Positions 1-12,012 are shown, counted from the first letter of the stretch. The stretch: DNA of 64,000 bases from Fomes fomentarius (GCA_022606135.1 JABYQN010000001.1:4340001-4404000), one strand, 5' to 3'. Notes: a model not told the origin generated them from the letters alone. Program-made: numbers and translations.

Positions 1-141
1 GATGCTACTCCTGCACGGCCCGCTAGTCCGGCGGTGCCTGCTGCTACCGCAAAGGAGGAGGCTCCCAAGGAGGTCGAGGGATTCCAGACGGTTGAAAAGA
101 AGGTCTGGCGGGGTTCGCGACTCCAGGCGCGCAAGGCGTAG
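1..141 (+). CDS. C-terminal end of an unidentified protein (5' truncated by window)
   Basis: Frame 1 is open from the first base to a TAG at 139-141 and gives about 46 residues. The stretch begins Ala/Pro-rich, continues with a Lys/Glu-rich segment and ends in a basic tail, EKKVWRGSRLQARKA. Composition and codon use look coding, and the reading frame enters from outside the window, so this is read as the last exon of a plus-strand gene. The family is not recognised. The basic, low-complexity tail would fit an RNA- or ribosome-associated protein, but that is only a guess. An overlapping open frame that starts at base 2 is Arg/Leu-rich and looks like a shadow. Confidence 0.55.
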   Translation, partial: DATPARPASPAVPAATAKEEAPKEVEGFQTVEKKVWRGSRLQARKA

Positions 142-1243
142 GTGTCCAGTTTCGCGATTCGCTTGCGTCTGTTTGTCGTGCATGCTCTGCCCTTAGTTGT
201 GTACTCTTTGGTTCCCAGTCTCTTTTCACAGTGACGTTTACGTGTGTTTCGAAATGCAATCCACGACTTTCACGGACTCCGCGATGTATACTGATGGTAC
301 ATGCTGTATCGGTAGCGGCCATATAGCTAGAGTCCTCATGTTACGTAGCTTAGCTTCTAATCCGACCCGTCATCTTGCCACCTCTTCAACCGGAGGCCGA
401 CCGTGGCCGGAACGTTTCAGAAGACATGCATGCACTCCCTTACCTCAGTAAGCTCACTAGAGGCGTATGGTGACATGTATGGGTACCTTTGGCCCACCAT
501 TCCTTGTCGCTCTCGTCCGACAGTTCCCCTCAAAGTGCTCTTCCTACCCTGCATGCAATGTCCCTACGTCGAGGAGGCAGACTTATCGAAACCCCCTATG
601 CTGGATCACCAACTGCGCGCCTTCAGTTAACCACCTGAATGTGGTGGATTATCGCATTGGCGCGGCGCAAATGTCATGCATCGCATCTTCCGAGACTACT
701 AGCCTGAGGGTGCGCTTCGGATAGTAGTAGTTGCACCCAACAGATACACCTGATAAAAGGAACATGAATCAAGACGGGCGCGTTCTAGGCTTCTCCATCG
801 GGTGACGCTGACGAGAAGATGTCCAAGTTGCACCTTGGTGTCGTTCCGCCCAAGGAAGGCCCAAGAGGGCCCTCTGGGCACATGGCTTGAGATCTAGCGT
901 TGCTATGGGCGTTCGCGAATCCTCAAGTGGTTCGGAGGCCCGACACTGACAGTGACGTCAGCGGACTGAGCAAAAAGCTCAAGCGCTGAAGCTCATGTTC
1001 ATGCTCCTGGCCATATTTCAGCTTAGCGAGGGACCGTCACCATCGGGCTACCCAATGCCCTCCTATCCACAGTTTTTCCCATCCCTACAAGCCCTCTAGT
1101 GATCCCAAGAAGCGTACTGGACCATACACACTGACTGGCCCGCCCCGCAAGCGAGAGCCTCCTCCGACACTCCTACCGAGTCAGCGTAGAAATGTTGACG
1201 AGGCCGTCAAAAAGCTCGAGCCGAGCGCCCCTACTGTGTTGTA
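142..1243. other. Intergenic stretch, no gene recognised
   Basis: All frames are short and interrupted. The longest open stretches (60-90 codons) have compositions typical of shadow frames. No tRNA, repeat array or domain motif was seen. Confidence 0.4.
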
Positions 1244-2262
1244 ATGCGCGCAGACGACGATCAGACATTTCTCGAATACGCGCACGTTCTTGCAGCTGCT
1301 ACACCGACCGAAACCGTAAGAACTGGCTACTATGTGCGTCATAGACTAGCTAACGATCTCCCGCAGTTGGAAAAACTGGAGTGGGTGTGGGACTTGGGAT
1401 ATAGAAAATTAGATCTCAACACACACAGGAACATCCATCCTCGTGAGTGCCATCCACTTGTTTACTTTAACTTGATAGGGTCGGAGGTCTCACGTCACGG
1501 ATAGTCGATGCAACGATTCATTGTTTCTTCGACCGTTCTCAGAATGGCAAGCACAACGGATGGTTCTGGCTACCGGACCTGGACGACGTGGACACTCTCA
1601 TGAAGATTTACACATTCTTCACGCCCTTCGTAATGCAATCCAACATTGCTACGGCTTCATTTTCGCCGTCTGAAACCTTTCTGGCGCGATCGTCATCTAC
1701 TTCTTCCTGTACGAGTCCTCCGAGCTCTCACTCGAGAGCGTCGACATGATGTACTGCGACCCAGACTGTAGGCTGTGCCAGACATCGCGGAACTTGGCGC
1801 AGGAAGGGCTCCGGAACCGCAGTTGAGTAGGGACGCGCGGCGGCGGCGCACAAACCGCTAGAGGCGGTGAAGAGTCGTGTTCGAGCATGCAAAGGAGCAG
1901 TAGGCCGGCCATGAGTTTGCCAACAGGGCAACAAACACCACAAATCTGGTCTGAGAGTCTGCGCCAATTAGCTACTCGGGACGTTCTGACGATCTGTGTG
2001 ACACCACTGTCTTCGTTCAGTGGAGAACCTTGACAGACCTTGCGGTTTCGGCAAATTTCGGTCATATTTTCTTACTGTCCGTGCACTGTCTGAACTACTC
2101 TCCCAGGGTTATTATGGCTGTGGCAACCTGCTAGTTCATAACAAAGATATCCTCCACGAACTATGTCAGCAGTTGGGCCTAGGCTTGCCGGAATGGACAT
2201 CTGTTCAAGTTCATCACGACTCATGGCGAGTCTCTGTGTGTGTTAATATGTACAATATATGA
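1244..2262 (+). pseudogene. Decayed gene fragment of an uncharacterised basidiomycete protein
   Basis: Three separate plus-strand segments read like real protein, but no clean intron path joins them. The first (1244-1504) contains LEKLEWVWDLGYRKLDLNTH. A second, in another frame from about 1508, reads HCFFDRSQNGKHNGWFWLPD and then DLDDVDTLMKIYTFF. A third (about 2060-2240) contains SELLSQGYYGCGNLLVHNKD and LGLGLPEWTSVQVHHDSW. The first two resemble a basidiomycete-specific family with a conserved aromatic LEW-type motif whose function I do not know. Frame changes without convincing GT...AG junctions suggest a relic, though an unusual multi-exon gene is not excluded. No catalytic motif is visible. 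Confidence 0.35.
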
Positions 2263-2557
2263 TCTTTCGACTGGCCTCAGCCTAGGCGAACGTGTGTCAT
2301 TAGCTCAGGGAAGAGCTATTGAACACTCTGGGGGCGCCAACGCACATGGGCAGCCACATCGCACCGAAAATCATACAACCAGTAAACCATTGAGCGACGG
2401 AGCTCAAGTATATGCGCAAGATCTAGCATTGTAGAAGAAGCTGCGGTAAATACCTGGTCAACATGGTGATCCGAGCGCGGCAGCTTACACATTTGTTATC
2501 ATCTTCAATAGTCTGTGCTACGATATCGTACACTCATCTACCCCCTGTCGACCGAGT

Positions 2558-3207
2558 TCACTCATTGAAGAACTCGAGCGGGGTATCGCGGTTCTGGATG
2601 GCGCGCCAAGTGGTCGGGTGGCCGTCCTCGTCGCGATTGCCTTCGTCAGTCCACAGAGAGTGGAACAAGACATCTTCAGTTCCCTGGGTATTGCGAGTGA
2701 CTCGCGGTCAGCACTGTGCAGGCGATACCACCGTCGCGACTTCACATACCCTGTTTGGGGGATCATGGATACTAGCACACATCGGGGCTTTCAGTCGACC
2801 GACGCACGACACTCGCACAAAAGCTAATAATAGACATACCGCACATGGGCGTAGCCGTCGCCCTCCGCATCGTTGATCGCAGGGAGCCTGATCTTGCCGA
2901 GGATGATGGTCCCGTACGACGTCGGCGCGCTGCGCACCTCCACGAGGTCGTTGCGGATGCTGAACGCGACGAGGTCCTTGTCCGCCACGCCCGCGGCGCG
3001 CGACCACATCTTGGGCTCGTGCGCGTCCCAGTGGTGCCGGGACTTGAGGATCTCGGACTTGATGGTGGACTCCACGACCTCGAAGGCGTCGATCGCGTTG
3101 TCCGCTGGGGGATGAGGCGCGTTGAAGTCGAGTGTCTCGATAGAGGCTGTTCTCAAACTAGCTTCAGTTTCGTCTGCATAAGATATCTAATGGCTGGACG
3201 GACCCAT
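2558..3207 (-). CDS. Conserved small basidiomycete protein of unknown function
   Basis: A complete four-exon model of about 155 residues can be read. ATG plus one base sits at 3204-3207. An intron of about 60 bases follows, then a long exon beginning ASIETLDFNAPHPPADN, a 22-base micro-exon reading IHDPPNR, and a last exon GTEDVLFHSLWTDEGNRDED that ends in LEFFNE and TGA at 2558-2560. All junctions keep phase, although the first donor (GTCCGT) is weak. Motifs such as EPKMWSRAAGVADKDLVAF and DLVEVRSAPTSYGTI I associate from memory with a family of short proteins found across Agaricomycetes. No signal peptide, membrane segment or enzyme motif is visible, so the product is probably soluble and intracellular. 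It is divergent from the protease gene at 3816 across about 600 bases. An alternative start without the first micro-exon would use a non-ATG codon. Confidence 0.75.
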
Positions 3208-3728
3208 TGCTCGTGGAAGTGGTACTGGGATAAGGGAGACAAGAGAGCGTCAGGAGTCGTCGCGAACGATGTCGGGCTTGGCTAGATTAGTGATAGATTG
3301 GGCGCTCGCGCTCCGAGTCTGCTACCGCCATCAACTCGACTGCTAATACGACTTCGCTCTCGCTCTCGCCCTCGAAATGCGAACTGCAGCAAAGAAACCC
3401 AAGATGCGGACGTTGTTGCGCTAGTGATCATACCTTGTACATCAAGCCCAACGACTGGCACGGCCATGCGGGGTCGACGCGCGTGGGACGATGGCCGGAC
3501 GGACTGGAGGCAGCAAGAGGCAGGAATAACCTTCTGTCCCCACACGCGCGTGGGCTCGCGCTTCTGATCCCACTGGACTCGGGAGAACCATGCGAGATCA
3601 ACGCGCATACATATGCTGTACCAACTTCTCGCGGGCTGGACGCTGTGAGTTGTCATAATTGCCCCATTCATCCGACCCGTCGCCGTCACTGCAATCATAC
3701 CCGCCGGGTTCGACCACCTGTTGGAGGG

Positions 3729-3736
3729 TACAAAAA
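3729..3736 (+). promoter_or_regulatory. TATA-like element of the aspartic protease gene
   Basis: The sequence TACAAAAA lies about 80 bases before the ATG at 3816, in a C/T-rich leader. The position suits a core promoter, but the match is only approximate. Confidence 0.3.
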
Positions 3737-3815
3737 CCAGCGGATTCGCTTGTCGACGACTCACGCTTTCCCTAGCGTCCTCTCGCGTCCCCCGTGCCCG
3801 CTCGCTAGTTCTGGG

Positions 3816-5146
3816 ATGTTGTCCACGCTTGCCTTCGGCCTCCTCGCTCTGACTGCCTCGCAGGAGGTGTCGGCTACGCCCAAACCGGTCGCTATCACGC
3901 TCCAGTCCAGGAAAGCCCCGAGAGGCTACGTCTCTGGCTTCCGCAAACGAGCCCTGGACGCGATTAAGGTCCCGTTGGACGACTTTTTCCTAGGGACGGA
4001 CTTGCAATGGTTCGGGAACATCTCCAGTGAGTGCTTTCAATCTCCTACAGTGCAAACAATCGGCCAACTGTTTCCTCCCATCAAGTTGGAACACCCCCGC
4101 AGCCCATCAGCGTCGTCTTCGACACCGGGTCCACCAGCCTCGAGTTCGCGAGCACAGAATGCACGTCCTGCGCTCAAACCGGCAAGTTCGACGGCAACAA
4201 GAGCTCGACCTATGTCCGCGGGACCCGCGTCACAACCATCTCATTCGCGACCGGCGTGGGCGTGGATCCCGTCGTCAACAACGACTATGTGCTTACCATC
4301 CGAAGTGGAACGGACACGATAACCGTCGGCGATGTCGTGACGCCCAATGTGTCGCTGTTCACCATCATTGACCAGACGCCCAAGTTCAACCTCGAGCCCT
4401 TCCTCGGAATCCAGGGTTTGGGCTCGCGTGCTCAGGGGTTTTTCCAGGCTCTGACCAGTGCGGGGCTGCCATGTAAGTATTATGTCTCCACCACAGATTG
4501 GGACCCTTCTGATAGGAACCTGTAGCGCTCTTCAGTCTGTTCTTCACCCCTCAAGCGGTGGGCAATGCGGAGCTCCTGCTTGGCGGTTTCGATAACACCA
4601 AGTTTCAAGGTCAGTATCCTTGTCCCCCAAATTGACACGCGTTAACCGACACGGGAGACCACAGGAGACCTCATCTTCGCGAACCAGATTGGCGGTGGGG
4701 ACTGGGTCGTTCGTTCCTCCCAGATCACCGTCAACGGCAAGACAAGCTCCGTGCTCACCCAGCGCCGCAACGTCATCTTCGACTCGGGCACGTCCAACGT
4801 GCTCTTCTCCACCTCGACGACCGAAGCCATCTACGCGCTCATCTCGCCCAGCATCAAGCCCTTCCCCGCCGAGCCCGGCGCATACGGCCTGCCGTGCAGC
4901 GAGATCGCCGGCCTGCCCGCGGTCATCGACCTGACGTTCGCGGCGCAGGACGGCACGCCGTTCAACCTGACGATACCGAGCAGCGAGCTCAACGTCGGGC
5001 CGTTCGACAGCGACCCGAGCACGTGCCAGACGCTCATCAACGCCTTTGACGGGCTGGACTTGGTCGGCGGCTCGCTGCTCAAGCATTATTATTCCGTATG
5101 GGATCTGGGCAACCAGCGGATGGGTTTCGCGCCGAATGGTGGGTGA
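3816..5146 (+). CDS. Secreted aspartic protease (peptidase family A1)
   Basis: Pepsin-like endopeptidases cleave proteins at acidic pH through two catalytic aspartates, and both are visible here: VVFDTGSTSLEF in the N-terminal lobe and VIFDSGTSNVLFS in the C-terminal lobe. The ATG at 3816 opens a hydrophobic signal peptide (MLSTLAFGLLALTA), followed by a propeptide with basic residues (SRKAP, FRKR) near the likely processing site. At least three introns are needed: after WFGNIS (about 4025-4085), after SAGLP (about 4471-4525) and after FDNTKFQ (about 4610-4664). The last exon runs to TGA at 5144-5146 and includes the typical C-terminal HYYSVWDLGNQRMGFAPN. Length of about 400 residues is normal for the family. 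There is no GPI-like tail, so the enzyme is probably released outside the cell and used in nutrient acquisition. Confidence 0.9.
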
Positions 5147-5880
5147 TCATGCATGGATGGGATCTTGACTGATTGACCTCTCGGGGAGCACCGAGCTGAC
5201 GCAAGATTTGTGTGGCCAGGTATATGAATGTGCGGTCCCAAATGGGCGTTCGTGTGGTCGTCGATGGTCGGGATCACACTGGCAGTCGCGCTGTACATGT
5301 TGTATCCATAGCTCTGTTAGCTCTGTCGCAATCGCTACAACACGCACACGCTTTGCCATTCAGGGGTTCTAGTGAAGGGATGCACATCCTGCGTCCGAGT
5401 ACAAGGCCAATTATCGTCCGTCGGGTGACTTGGTTTGCTCTCCGCAACTATCAGTGGCCTATTTGCAGCTCCTGCGCAATCTTTGAAGGCTATATACAGG
5501 TTCTTAATATGCATGCCCACGAGGCCTTCCAAATGCATCGAAGAACGACGTTCATCGCCGCGATCACGCAAAGTAGGTGTATATTCCAGTTCCGAGGAAC
5601 GAAAATTGGAGCGAAGGCAAGCACGTGATCTTTGACGAATCTTCAGGGACCGGACAGGCAACAGGGCTCACACATGTCAGACTCACACGGGCTCCTAATA
5701 GGCGGTGAATATGTGGCAGCCAGGAGCTTCTCGCGGCCATGGAGGTATATGGCAGTCAGATATCGCGTTCTTTGGCGGATATCCTACTACGACACATCCG
5801 ATGCCCCTCCTTCCCAAACTGTGTTATAAAGAAGCCACAGGGCTGCGGAGGATGAGGTGTTTCACTATCCCTTCACCGGC
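5147..5880. other. Intergenic / promoter region
   Basis: Only short frames without recognisable motifs are present between the protease stop and the next start. The 3' part contains a TATA-like element at 5822. Confidence 0.4.
5822..5829 (+). promoter_or_regulatory. TATA-like box upstream of DUF6534 gene 1
   Basis: GTTATAAAG lies 52-59 bases before the ATG at 5881. Both sequence and distance fit a fungal TATA box. Confidence 0.4.
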
Positions 5881-8306
5881 ATGGCTCTGCTGCTCAACTT
5901 GAACACGACTAATTCGAGCAACACTCTCTCCGATGGCACTTTGGGTGCGCCGACAACGACAAGAGGGATGGTCGATAGTACCCTGGGTGCTCTGCTCATC
6001 GGGACCCTGATTGGATTAATGTGGGTCAAGCCATTCAAGGCTTTCACAAACGAGGCGTGCAACGCTAACTACAGCCATCCTGCTTTCAACTAGGCTGTAT
6101 GGGTTTTCCGTGCACCAAGCATACCGATGTCAGCGTTTGAGGGCCGACTGGAGGAGCAGGACCTTGGTGAGCAGCACCGCTTGGTATAAAAGTCACTGCT
6201 ATAGCCCTTCCCCCTCATCCCACGCACATGTGATGCATTCGTTGCATTCATGCAGGTCAGCGCGATCATGTGAGTGTGGGTGCACTTGCTCAGCCTGGCA
6301 CGATCTCTGAAAATCTCAGCAGAGTTCTGGAGACCGCGCATAGCGTGTCATACATGCACCTCAGGTATGCACCGTACCGCCCACATCATGACCGCGGTCA
6401 CTGCCTTGGAGCACGGCGGCTAATGGTCCTTAACGAAGCTATTTCTACCTCGTAACGAGTAAGAGTTCCGCCCTCCGTTCGGACGTGCAACGTTCTGTGT
6501 GGTGAGTGCAGGATCTCCGACGTGTGCTTTGGGTGCGTAGAAGGTATTGAGCCTGGTGTACTACTACATATAGGTCCGCGAACGTGAGAACTGCCCTGCT
6601 CTCGTGCCTCACACATGTCTCTGATGAGCGAAGGAACTTCGGCCCGTATAGATTCTAGGCATCTTCTCTGTGGGTTCAGAAAGTCTACATGAGCTCGTAC
6701 GTGTGCTGACCACTGACTGACTCTCAGGGACTAATATTCTCCCTTTGCCAAAGGTTCGGGTCACGCGGTGGCTTCCTTCTTCGAGGTGAACTTCGAATCG
6801 CTAACGGCGTTACTATTGATGCCAGCTTTCTCGCGTGGCGAGTGCACAAATGTACGTGTTGTCACTGCGCACACGTACTGGGGATACACAGGAGTCCGGG
6901 GCTGATGCCACGCCTCACTAGTATGGCCCCGACATGGCTTGCGGGTCGTCGTCGCAGCGGTGAGTGAAGGCATGATCCCCCGCGCCGCGGTGGTTCAACG
7001 GTAGAGCTCACAACTTCATCCTTCCGCAGGCATTGCTCACTCTGGGTCAATTCGCAATGACAATAGGTGCGTGCTCAGAGATCTGAGACTACTACAACGC
7101 TTCGTGCTTGTACTCCTCGAACTCATTGCATCCAGCTGCAACAGTGCTCCTGTAAGCGTTTCTCTATCAATCCAAACACAAAATCCCGTTTGAGAGAATC
7201 ACATCCCGACAGCTTCATGCGAACACCAGACCAGCACACATCCACCATTCAGGTAGGCCCTCTCGGTGCACAAACATGGGGCGTGGACCGCGCGCGCTAA
7301 CCTGAGACTCGGACCACCATAGGCCCTGAACGGCACTCACTCTGGGATGGTGGTAGCAGCCAACATCATACTGACAGTATCGCTGATATACCGCCTCCGC
7401 CGAAGCCGTACCGGGTTCTGCAGGTGCTTGCGTTTTGCTCTCGGTTCTCCGAGGACTCCGAGCCGGGTAGCTGATGCCAGAACCTACTAGAACCGATTCC
7501 ATCATCGACATCATCATCGTGTACACGGTCAATACTGGTGAATCCTTCCGTCTTGTATGCGACGTGTGCATGGTCTGATAGGTGGACTCTCCAGGATTCT
7601 TGATTGGGTGAGCGATAGTGACGTCTCAAGCACCCGGAGTTGTGCCTCTTGATGATCGCAACGAACCCGGTTACAGCATCTCCACGCTGGCCGCTTTCAT
7701 ATTCGTGAGTGCGAAAGCGTGCGTGTGTCGCGTTGCGTGTGACCGACTCACGTACTACCTCAGGCCTTAGCGTGGCCGAAAAGCCAAGTCGGTGCCGCCG
7801 TCGACATGGTCGCCACGAAGAGTGGGTGCCATCTTCTCCAGAGCTCCCGTTGGTAGTATCCGCTCTCACGCCAGAACTCTGCGATTCCAGTATATGCGAT
7901 CACACTCCTTGCCGAGTCAGTGCGAATAGTCCGGAATACCTATGCACACCATCCTGACCTAAGCTCTGTTTTCTCAATCGGCAGGATGAACAGCCGAGAG
8001 AACGTCCTTCAAGCACTAGAGAACAAGCGGGGCATCATGGTGTCCCCGACCAACTGTGACTACGCGCACAGCATTCAGCAGGTCGGTATGCACGCACCTA
8101 CTCTACAAGATTCTGGTGTGCGCCTGTGTGGTGTCTTAGCAATGCATTGAATCCTTCAATCCATCGTCTAGGCTAACTATAGGAGAACGAGGACCACGTC
8201 CCCCATATGCATCAACGTCCAAACCGAGATGATCATGACGGAGGATGTCCACAATCTGGAGAAGTGCTTTAGCACGGAGATGCCGATCGTCAAAACATGC
8301 CACTAA
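5881..8306 (+). CDS. Multi-pass membrane protein, DUF6534 type (copy 1)
   Basis: These basidiomycete proteins have about seven transmembrane helices and a C-terminal DUF6534 region; their function is unknown. The ATG at 5881 gives a short Thr/Ser-rich outside segment, then helix 1 (STLGALLIGTLIGLM). About ten short exons follow in family order: LYGFSVHQAYRC, VLETAHSVSYMH, IFSLCQRFGSR, LRVVVAA, ALLTLGQFAMTI, ANIILTVSLIYRLRRSRTGF, TDSIIDIIIVYTVNTG, VDMVATK, MNSRENVLQALENKRG, and a soluble tail ending at TAA 8304-8306. Introns start GTGAG or GTATG and end CAG or TAG. Several helices are weaker than in copy 2 at 23307 (for example HSVSYMHL where the family has a more regular helix), and some exons around 6380-6720 are not resolved, so partial decay is possible. 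Confidence 0.7.
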
Positions 8307-8340
8307 GAGGTGTCGATGTCCGGACGACAAGCACGATCCA

Positions 8341-8364
8341 TCGTTCGTTCGTTCGTTCGTTCGT
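8341..8364. repeat. Tetranucleotide microsatellite (CGTT)n
   Basis: About six tandem TCGT units lie just after the stop of DUF6534 gene 1. Confidence 0.85.
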
Positions 8365-8493
8365 GTACGAGTATCCTCGTGTGTCACTGTGCCAACGTGT
8401 AGAACTGTAAATTATACGAGAAACGTCATGATTTGAACTGTCGCGACCGTCTGGTTGATCAAAACCAGTTGAGACACACGACCCAACCAGCGA

Positions 8494-9483
8494 TCATACG
8501 AGAATCGGAACCACAACGAAGAATTCATGGCCCTCTGGTAGCTCCCCCAGCGGCCATTCGACCGAATGCTCCTCCTTCCATCTCCTCAGAGCCTCCAGTG
8601 GTTCGCCATGGTCGACGTAGAACGCCGTGTCCAGGGTTGACACGACGCCACGGCCCGCACTGCTGTCCCCAAAGAGCGACCCATGGAGTTGCGCGCCTTG
8701 CAGGTATTTGACCGGCGCAGTCCTGAGGATCTCCTGGGCATGTGCCTCGATGTATGCGAGGTTCAGTTGCGTGATCTTGACATCTAGTAGTCGGCGACGA
8801 GTCAGCGAATTCGACATGGTAACTTGGATACAGACCGGTACTAGTACAACGTACTAGCACTCTTCGCCAGCGCGAGACAGGCCGCGGGGTGCGTAGAGAC
8901 CAGACCGATGGCAGCGCAGGCAAACCCGGGGCCGGGAAGCATCCGGAGGAGCGTAGACGCAATGCCTTTTTCGCGGCAATCGGAAGAGACCACGAGTTGG
9001 GTCACCCAGCAGATGTAGTGGATATCTGTCAGAAAGAAGAACGTTCAGAGTACAGCGCCTGGAAGCTGGTCCGGTTTCTCCAAGTTCAAGTACTTCTGAG
9101 AGAGAGAGAGAGAGAAGTGGCAGCCATACCATCGTATTTCCACACCCTAGCAAAAGCGTGTCCAACAAGTGTGTTGTCAGCGTGACACATGGCCAGAACG
9201 CTGTCAGCATCTGCGACGCCTTGATCCTTGAGCTTCTTGGCACTCAATTTCACGCGGGCACCTAATAGTAAAGTTATGGAAGTGAGCGTACGATTTCGTC
9301 TGAGAATCATTTCGACGTATGACTCTTACCGGGCTCCAACGGAGGTATGACCGTGTCCGTCCATACTCCATAACTGCTAGAGAATAAGTCTGATGCCGCT
9401 TCCAGGATCTCCTCAGTAATCTCTAGCCCCTGGACGATCCGATACGAGAGCGACCTGTGCTTCCTGAGCGTGGATGGCGACAT
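8494..9483 (-). CDS. GNAT-family N-acetyltransferase (fungal long form)
   Basis: GNAT enzymes move an acetyl group from acetyl-CoA to an amine. The minus-strand model starts at 9481-9483 with MSPSTLRKHRSLSYRIV and has four exons. Key parts are FSSSYGVWTD, VKLSAKKLKDQG, VGHAFARVWKYDG, and the acetyl-CoA core CWVTQLVVSSDCREKGIAST, where REKGIA matches the R/QxxGxG/A loop. HPAACLALAKS follows, then a long C-terminal exon with YLQGAQLHGSLFGD ending at TGA 8494-8496. One intron (about 9024-9130) carries a (GA)n tract. The arrangement matches a family I know from ascomycetes and basidiomycetes, whose substrate has not been established. No targeting signal is seen, so a cytosolic enzyme is likely. 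It is tandem with the deaminase gene at 9933 on the same strand. Confidence 0.8.
9098..9116. repeat. Dinucleotide microsatellite (GA)n
   Basis: About nine GA units lie inside an intron of the GNAT gene. Confidence 0.85.
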
Positions 9484-9932
9484 TGATGGTGTTAGTGAAC
9501 AAAAGGCAGTTCTACTCAAAGATGAGGAGAGGAAGGCAATGATAGTACCATCGCTGGCATTCTGCGTACGTACTCAGCTGGCTTGTAGAAACGTGCACGT
9601 CGCTTCCTGTGACTCCCTCAGCCTCATCACACAACTATTCTCACGTCCCTGATTCGACGTGAGCATGGTGACAATTGGATACGTTCAGGTAGCAATGATA
9701 CGGTACTTAGCCATCCGGTCTTATAGCCATCGAACTAGTGGCGCGTTCACCTGTTCTTGCAACCGGGCTCTCCGACTTCGGTCGTTCAGAGCACTCCAAC
9801 TTGGGCGATAATATTGTGTGCCAGGACAGAGTTATAGAAGACCGAGGACGTAAGGGACGGAGTTTAGAGACAGGAATGCCTGTACACGAAACGACGGACG
9901 GGATAAAACGCAAACAAACGTGAAAAGTCACA

Positions 9933-12012
9933 TCAAATCCCAAGGCGTGAAGTGTATTCTCCTCCCTGTGAGCGTGCCAAAGGCGGCAGACGCACATGGG
10001 TCAGCGCAGGGGACGATTGGTTAGACCTGGAAAGACCGCCACACGCAATCTCGAACAAGATCTCCAAAAGCCCCTTCCTCATTCCCTCCAATACCTCTGC
10101 GGGAATACCACACGGCGGAGGGACCCAAGGGAAGATCCCGGCATGCGTCCCTGGGAGCACGAAGACGGGGTGCTTTTTCACGTCCCCATTCCAGTCCCGC
10201 CACACCCTGAGGAGTGAGGACAACCTAGCACAGCAGTAGCAACACTTCTTGCTGACCCCAATGTGAACTGTCGCAGTAGCGCGCTGCAACACGTTCGTTA
10301 AGATATGGCTCGCGTAGTGCAAACATTGTCCACATACCGGTAGGCCGTCTATGTGCCACTCCGTGCCGTCCGCCTTCCGTTCTTGATTGGCAATCGCATA
10401 CGCGACGCCCATGAGAGCCGCCTCTGCATGCACCGTTGCCCCGTCGTTGATCGAGTTGAGTTTGTCCGGTGTGAACTGCGTGAACATCTTGTCGATCGCA
10501 ACCTTCATCTCATCCCTCTTGGACTCCTCCAACTCTTTCTCCTGCAACACATTGAATATCTTGTCCTTCAGCGCCACAACTACCGCCTCCGTCACCTCAG
10601 GGGAGACAGGGACCATAGATACCAACTCCATCTGAAAGGACGCGTTGCCAACCCGAGTATGCAACGTGGCCATGCTGCAAGCAGATGTGTAGGGGATGAT
10701 GACGTTTTGGAGATAACGGAGGACGTGTTGTTTGGATGTCTCACCATCGGCCTGACGGCTATCGGCTGGGTCGAGTCAGAACATACACTGGCGTGAAGTG
10801 CGAATCGGCTGCGATGGTGAGGCCTACCGATGTCTTCTGTCTCGCCCACATCTCCATCGCCATCGTCATCTCCGGCAGATCCCGAAGTAGCAGTCGTCGT
10901 CGACTCTGCCAAACGTAAACGTCAAATCATCCCGATAGGCAAGCGTTGAATTCCGGGCACCAAGCGTACACACCTTCTCCTGAAGGAGTAGACATTTTCG
11001 CGTTGTACTTCAATTGTAAGTCGTCGGCGAGCTCAGACGTGATGAGATGATCCACCACGCCGCCTGACTTGAGAAGAGCGTGGAGCACCTCCATCACGTC
11101 CAGTGCGGTATATGCTTTTTGTAAACTGGCAGGATAGTCAGGTACTCTCCTCTTGGCCTTGAACACGTCCTCGAGGGTGCTGAGACATTCGTCGAGGACA
11201 TCGCACCAGTCCTTTGCATTATGCACCGAAACCTCATAGGACGAGTTCGGGTTGTCGGTGCAGGGCTGTAGGCCGTGCCTGGACAGGATGTCGGAAGGAG
11301 GAACGTCGAACCTCTTCGACGCAAGTGTGGATGGTGGAATAGCGGAGCGGTACCATTCCGCTATAATGCGAATTGGATGGTCTCCCCAGATCCTCCTCCC
11401 GTTGTTTATCCTGGCGTAGATTTTCGGATAGCAACGGCGGACAATGAAGATGAAGACGTCGTTAGCGACAATGACCTGGCGGGGCACGGTGGTACCGGTA
11501 TCAATGCAGTGTTGTAAGACGACGCGCACATCTTCCACATGCTGCTCGAAGGTGAAGTTGCTGCAAACGTTGTCGTCAGGAGTTAATCCACACACGAGGG
11601 AAACGTCTGCGTGGACGTACTCCGGGATATCCTTCCACCCGAGCAAATCCTCGATCTTCTTGGATAACACTGTGGGCTTGGGGACGCGCCCATCACGAAC
11701 TTGACTGTTCCTTGTGACTACGGACGACTTGATGCCCTCATTGTCCACATATCCGGTCACCGCGACCACTCTATCGCCAGTGGGGTCGGAGTTTGGGTGG
11801 CCGGTGTTGAGGACGAATGCAAGTCTCGACCATAATGCCAGTTGCGCCTCATCCGGGGATTTCGAAGATGGACCATGACGACGTCCGGTCATGAGAGACG
11901 TGAGGATCAAGATATCCCGACTGACGGACGCAGCTTGTGTGCATGAGTCAGTAACCTTCAGACCCGCTGACCCAGAACGAGCAGTATCGGACGCAGGTTC
12001 TGCGGCTGCCAT
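9933..12012 (-). CDS. OTT_1508-like deaminase-domain protein
   Basis: The C-terminal exon (9933-10673) carries a cytidine-deaminase-like zinc site: HAEAALMGVAY supplies His and the catalytic Glu, and SKKCCYCCARL supplies the C-x2-C. VLPGTHAGIFPWVPPPCGIP follows, matching the fungal OTT_1508-like deaminase family as I recall it; its substrate is unknown. The long N-terminal exon (10974-12012, ATG at 12010-12012) gives about 345 residues with no recognised fold, including LLGWKDIPEYVHADVSLVCG and WRRL-like helical stretches. A small acidic exon (about 10828-10905; SGSAGDDDGDGDVGETED) lies between them. The exon 1-2 junction keeps phase, but I could not find a phase-correct junction into the deaminase exon. 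The gene is therefore one fusion with an unresolved splice, two genes, or a damaged copy. It is divergent from BUD32 across 198 bases. Confidence 0.7.

Noticed and set aside
6982..7010. tRNA-Gly-like 5' half (GTGGTTCAACGGTAGAGC)
   Set aside because: The D-arm and A-box resemble a tRNA, but no matching acceptor strand, anticodon arm or proper T arm follows, and the stretch lies in an intron of DUF6534 gene 1.
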